Shown here piece by piece: positions 6,746-9,005 of a stretch of DNA of 9,005 bases. Each line of letters opens with the position of its first letter. Position 1 is the stretch's first letter. Both the position numbers and the translations under genes were made by a program. Below the pieces are notes generated by a model. That model ran no database searches. It was given only the letters and a program-made list of their open reading frames with translations, and was not told the origin of the DNA. The DNA is from CAYZFD01 sp964477735 (GTDB lineage: Bacteria > Bacteroidota > Bacteroidia > Flavobacteriales > Flavobacteriaceae): positions 1 to 9,005 of the forward strand of contig CAYZFD010000053.1 in the NCBI GenBank assembly GCA_964477735.1, given 5' to 3'.

Positions 6746-6785
6746 TTTTAAAGAAGCAAAAGTAATACTTTTGGGCGCTTTAAAA
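6746..6785. promoter_or_regulatory. Nested palindrome upstream of feoA with embedded promoter core
   Basis: CAAAAGTA-A-TACTTTTG (6757-6773) is a perfect inverted repeat with 8-bp arms. It is flanked by a second pair, TTTTAAAG (6746-6753) and CTTTAAAA (6778-6785), almost concentric with the first. On the minus strand the inner arm reads TACTTTTG (6764-6757), an exact TAnnTTTG match that would start feo transcription near 6750-6753 with a leader of about 25 bases. The same core is also present on the + strand (6766-6773). A repressor bound to the dyad would cover the promoter. Fur or the DtxR-family protein are obvious candidates but neither is shown. No TTG occurs at the -33 position. Confidence 0.45.
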
Positions 6786-6796
6786 AAGAAGGGGGG

Positions 6797-7474
6797 TCAG
6801 TTTTGTGAAGAAATTTCGTTTTGAAGGATTTTGATGTCTTTAAGGAGCTGCTCCATGGCTTTGAGGCTGGTGCCATCATAATAGCCTCTGATGCGCTTTT
6901 GAGGATCGACCAAAACGAAATTTTCGGTGTGAATCATGTCAAATGGACCCCCATCACCATCGTTTTTAACCACCATATAGGATTTCCGCGCCAATGCATA
7001 AATTTCATTTTTTGGCCCTGTGAGTAGGTTCCATTGAGCATCATTTACCCCTTTTTGCAGGGCATATTTTTTGAGTTGTGGAACAGAGTCAATCTCAGGA
7101 GTAACGGAGAAAGAGAGCAATTGAACGTTTTCGTTTTTAAGTTTATCCTGTAAAAAACGCATATTGTCGGTCATGATCGGGCAAATGGTTGGGCAGGTGG
7201 TAAAGAAAAAATCTGCTACATGAATTTGACCATTGACTTGATTTAGGGTAATGGTTTGGTTGTTTTGATTTTGCAATTGAAAATCGGCAATGGTATGAAA
7301 CTTTTTAATGTGCTGCTGGTCATCATCTACCAATTCGGGGGTAATCATGGCGGGTTGATAAATGGGCAGAACGGGCATGGGTTTGAGGGCATAATAGAAT
7401 GCGGAAATGATGATTATAGAAATCAACAAAAGTGTCCATCCTAGTCGTTTAAATTGGCTAAAAAAGCTTTTCAT
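6797..7474 (-). CDS. SCO1/SenC-family copper chaperone for cytochrome c oxidase
   Basis: Membrane-anchored thioredoxin-fold protein that helps insert copper into the CuA site of cytochrome c oxidase subunit II. A single N-terminal anchor is seen at residues about 13-30 with a basic N-terminus (MKSFFSQFKRLGW), placing the domain outside the cytoplasmic membrane. The copper-binding motif is FTTCPTICPIM (91-101), with C94 and C98 (CxxxC). The third ligand is H182 in MIHTENFVLVD (180-190), matching the family's H-T-x-x-x-x-L-x-D block. No lipobox Cys is visible, so it is not a lipoprotein. Length (225) is typical. No oxidase or assembly genes are within the window, so its partners lie elsewhere. 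It is divergent from rseP across 104 bp and on the same strand as feo, but the nested palindrome in the 69-bp gap suggests a separate transcription unit. Confidence 0.93.
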   Translation of the reverse strand: MKSFFSQFKRLGWTLLLISIIIISAFYYALKPMPVLPIYQPAMITPELVDDDQQHIKKFHTIADFQLQNQNNQTITLNQVNGQIHVADFFFTTCPTICPIMTDNMRFLQDKLKNENVQLLSFSVTPEIDSVPQLKKYALQKGVNDAQWNLLTGPKNEIYALARKSYMVVKNDGDGGPFDMIHTENFVLVDPQKRIRGYYDGTSLKAMEQLLKDIKILQNEISSQN

Positions 7475-7482
7475 AGACCCTG

Positions 7483-7490
7483 CAAAAATA
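7483..7490 (-). promoter_or_regulatory. Promoter core for the SCO gene
   Basis: On the minus strand TATTTTTG (7490 to 7483) matches TAnnTTTG and ends 8 bases before the ATG (7474-7472). The message would have a leader of only a few bases, like that of the DtxR-family gene. No TTG is present at a normal -33 distance, so support is limited to the core. Confidence 0.35.
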
Positions 7491-7550
7491 GTTGTTTTTA
7501 AGGAATTAGCCTATCTGTTTTAGCTGGTTTTCATTCCGATTAAAAAAGTG

Positions 7551-7558
7551 TATTTTTG
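7551..7558 (+). promoter_or_regulatory. Promoter core for rseP
   Basis: TATTTTTG at 7551-7558 matches TAnnTTTG, giving an inferred start near 7562-7565 and a leader of about 14-17 bases before the ATG at 7579. The upstream -33 region lacks a clear TTG. The distance and strand fit rseP. In such AT-rich DNA a chance match is possible. Confidence 0.4.
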
Positions 7559-7578
7559 GAGCACATTTTAAACAAATC

Positions 7579-8901
7579 ATGAGTCCATTTTTTATCAAAG
7601 CCATTCAACTCCTACTGAGCCTTTCACTTTTAATTGTGCTACACGAGCTGGGACATTTTATTCCTGCTAAATTATTTAAGACACGAGTAGAAAAATTCTA
7701 TTTATTTTTTGACGTCAAGTTTTCTCTTTTTAAGAAAAAAATTGGCGAAACGGTTTACGGAATTGGCTGGCTGCCCTTGGGAGGCTATGTGAAAATTGCT
7801 GGCATGATAGATGAAAGTATGGACACCGAACACCTTAAACAGGCGCCTCAACCTTGGGAATTTCGTTCGAAACCGGCTTGGCAACGTTTAATTATTATGT
7901 TGGGTGGGGTGACTGTTAATCTGCTTTTAGGGTTCCTGATTTATATTATGATTGCATTTGTTTGGGGAAAGATAAATCTGACTCACGAACAGTTTCCCGA
8001 CGGTTTTCAAGTTTCGGAAATGATGACTCCTTATGGATTTAGAGACGGGGATCAGATTTTGGAAGTTGACGGTAAGCCCCTTGACAATATTTTGGATATC
8101 AATAAGTTTCTTTTTCTTCGGAGTGTTAAAAATATTAAAGTACGCCATGCAGATGGCCTAACCGAAACTTTAACCATTCCTGAGCATATTGGTAGTAAAA
8201 TGTTTGAGTCTGGAGTGCTCACTCCTTTTACACTTTTGAAGCCTGCTAAAATTGGGGTTGTAGAGGCAGGATCTCCTGCTGCTGTTGCAGGGTTTTTGCC
8301 ACAGGACGAAATTGTATCGGTTAACAATCAAAAGGTGATTGGATGGAGCAATTCAAGGGCACTTATTTTGCAACATGAAGGTGATTCTGTTGAGGTTTCG
8401 GTGCTTCGCGCTGGGAACATTGTTTCACTTAAAACTGCTAAGAAGCAAGATGGCTATATCGGATTAGAAGTTGAAGGTTCAAACTCATTTGCCATAAGCC
8501 CAACATCTGTTGGGTTGATAGAAAGTATAGGGTTAGGTCTCAGAACAGGTTATTGGACTTTACACGATTATGTGGCTCAATTTAAATATGTGTTTACCAA
8601 AAAAGGGGCTTCTCAGGTGGGTGGATTTGGTGCCATAGGCAGTTTATTTCCGGCGCAATGGAACTGGCTTGGGTTTTGGGAGAGCACGGCTTTGATTTCA
8701 ATCATTTTGGCATTTATGAACATTCTGCCCATTCCAGCACTCGACGGAGGGCATGTCATGTTTTTGACTTATGAAATGATTACAGGTCGTAAACCCCATG
8801 ACAAGTTTATGGAATATGCCCAACTGTTAGGCTTTTTATTGCTCATTAGCTTGGTTTTGTTTGCCAACGGCAATGATGTGTATCGAGCTATTTTTGAATA
8901 A
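7579..8901 (+). CDS. Intramembrane site-2 zinc metalloprotease RseP (M50 family)
   Basis: Polytopic inner-membrane protease that cuts substrates within the membrane, classically anti-sigma factors after a first cut, so releasing envelope-stress sigma factors. The zinc motif is LHELGHF (residues 21-27; H22, E23, H26) in the first membrane segment. The third ligand is D389 in PALDGGH (386-392) in a late segment. A conserved GWLPLGGYVKIAG (63-75) follows the first segment. Further hydrophobic segments lie at about 102-128, 368-384 and 412-431. Two periplasmic PDZ modules can be seen: about 140-200 (FRDGDQILEVDGKPL at 154-168) and about 222-288 (AGSPAAVAGFLPQDEIVSVN at 230-249). Length (440) is normal for an RseP with two PDZ domains. 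It is a single gene with its own promoter core, followed by the tRNA promoter. No anti-sigma or sigma gene is nearby, so the substrate is unknown. Confidence 0.95.
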   Translation: MSPFFIKAIQLLLSLSLLIVLHELGHFIPAKLFKTRVEKFYLFFDVKFSLFKKKIGETVYGIGWLPLGGYVKIAGMIDESMDTEHLKQAPQPWEFRSKPAWQRLIIMLGGVTVNLLLGFLIYIMIAFVWGKINLTHEQFPDGFQVSEMMTPYGFRDGDQILEVDGKPLDNILDINKFLFLRSVKNIKVRHADGLTETLTIPEHIGSKMFESGVLTPFTLLKPAKIGVVEAGSPAAVAGFLPQDEIVSVNNQKVIGWSNSRALILQHEGDSVEVSVLRAGNIVSLKTAKKQDGYIGLEVEGSNSFAISPTSVGLIESIGLGLRTGYWTLHDYVAQFKYVFTKKGASQVGGFGAIGSLFPAQWNWLGFWESTALISIILAFMNILPIPALDGGHVMFLTYEMITGRKPHDKFMEYAQLLGFLLLISLVLFANGNDVYRAIFE

Positions 8902-8909
8902 AAAAAGTG

Positions 8910-8940
8910 TTTGGCTAAATAGAAATATACTGTATATTTG
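8910..8940 (+). promoter_or_regulatory. Strong Bacteroidota promoter for tRNA-Asn
   Basis: TTTG at 8910-8913, a 19-base gap, then TATATTTG at 8933-8940 give both promoter elements at ideal spacing. Transcription would start near 8944-8947, 6-9 bases before the mature tRNA 5' end at 8953. It is the most complete promoter in the window and supports the pattern used for the others. It lies in the 51-bp gap after rseP. Confidence 0.7.
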
Positions 8941-8952
8941 CGCTCGCAATAT

Positions 8953-9005
8953 TCCTCCTTAGCTCAGTTGGTTAGAGCATCTGACTGTTAATCAGAGGGT
9001 CCTTG
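8953..9005 (+). tRNA. tRNA-Asn (GTT), 3' end cut by the window
   Basis: The cloverleaf can be followed from the 5' end. The acceptor strand TCCTCCT (8953-8959) is followed by TA. The D-stem GCTC/GAGC (8962-8965 and 8975-8978) encloses AGTTGGTTA. The anticodon stem TCTGA/TCAGA (8980-8984 and 8992-8996) encloses loop CTGTTAA, with anticodon GTT at 8987-8989, reading Asn codons AAC and AAT. The variable loop GGGTC (8997-9001) and the first bases of the T-stem (CTTG) follow, then the window ends. The 3' acceptor strand and CCA status cannot be seen. Further tRNA genes may follow. Confidence 0.93.

Noticed and set aside
6757..6773. Palindrome downstream of the SCO gene as a rho-independent terminator
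   Set aside because: The stem is A/T-rich, the loop would be very short, and no U-tract follows on the minus strand. A regulatory or promoter role fits better.
7502..7537. GGAAT...ATTCC inverted pair between the SCO gene and rseP
   Set aside because: Arms of 5 bp with a 26-base spacer are expected by chance in this composition.
8953..9005. tRNA-Asn as the attachment site of an integrated element
   Set aside because: No integrase or element genes are in the window, and the tRNA 3' end, where integration would occur, lies beyond the edge.
1..9005. CRISPR arrays, insertion sequences, toxin-antitoxin or defence systems, biosynthetic clusters
   Set aside because: No spaced repeats, transposase motifs, terminal inverted repeats or characteristic proteins were found. 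All large coding regions fall into known housekeeping or metabolic families.

Overview
The window comes from a low-GC member of the Bacteroidota, probably a Flavobacteriia-like, pigmented aerobe. Three observations support this. The clearest promoters fit the Bacteroidota pattern (-33 TTG, about 19-20 bases, then TAnnTTTG). None of the genes has an obvious Shine-Dalgarno site. The gene set (CrtY-type lycopene cyclase, SCO1/SenC, separate feoA and feoB with a tiny Cys-rich partner, RseP) is familiar from that phylum. I cannot name a genus. There are no mobile elements, CRISPR arrays, prophage genes or defence genes.

Layout, left to right. Bases 1-140 are an AT-rich leader with a good promoter. 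It drives an indoleamine 2,3-dioxygenase-family haem enzyme (141-1562, +). A lycopene beta-cyclase (1551-2699, -) converges on this gene and overlaps its 3' end by 12 bp. A 107-bp divergent intergenic region follows and carries two inverted repeats. One of them, TTTTTAG-N6-CTAAAAA, is a good candidate operator. Next is a two-gene metal operon: a DtxR/MntR-family regulator (2807-3463, +) and a ZIP-family metal transporter (3467-4291, +). Running towards it on the minus strand is the ferrous iron uptake operon feoA (6500-6727), feoB (4413-6503) and a 37-residue FeoB-associated Cys-rich membrane peptide (4293-4406). The two metal operons end one base apart. Upstream of feoA lies a near-concentric nested palindrome (6746-6785). 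An SCO1/SenC copper chaperone for cytochrome oxidase (6797-7474, -) sits divergently from rseP, an intramembrane site-2 protease (7579-8901, +). The window ends inside a tRNA-Asn gene (8953 to beyond 9005) that has the best-matched promoter of the window.

How the genes work together. The centre (2807-6727) reads as a divalent-metal homeostasis block: a metal-sensing repressor, a ZIP transporter and Fe(II) uptake by Feo. The neighbouring SCO protein adds copper handling for respiration. The dioxygenase (tryptophan to N-formylkynurenine, if it is a true IDO), the carotenoid cyclase and RseP look like independent housekeeping or accessory functions. I see no convincing new multi-gene system. The items most worth a second look are the candidate operators at 2745-2764 and 6746-6785, the tiny Feo peptide, and the bacterial IDO homologue with its C-terminal extension.
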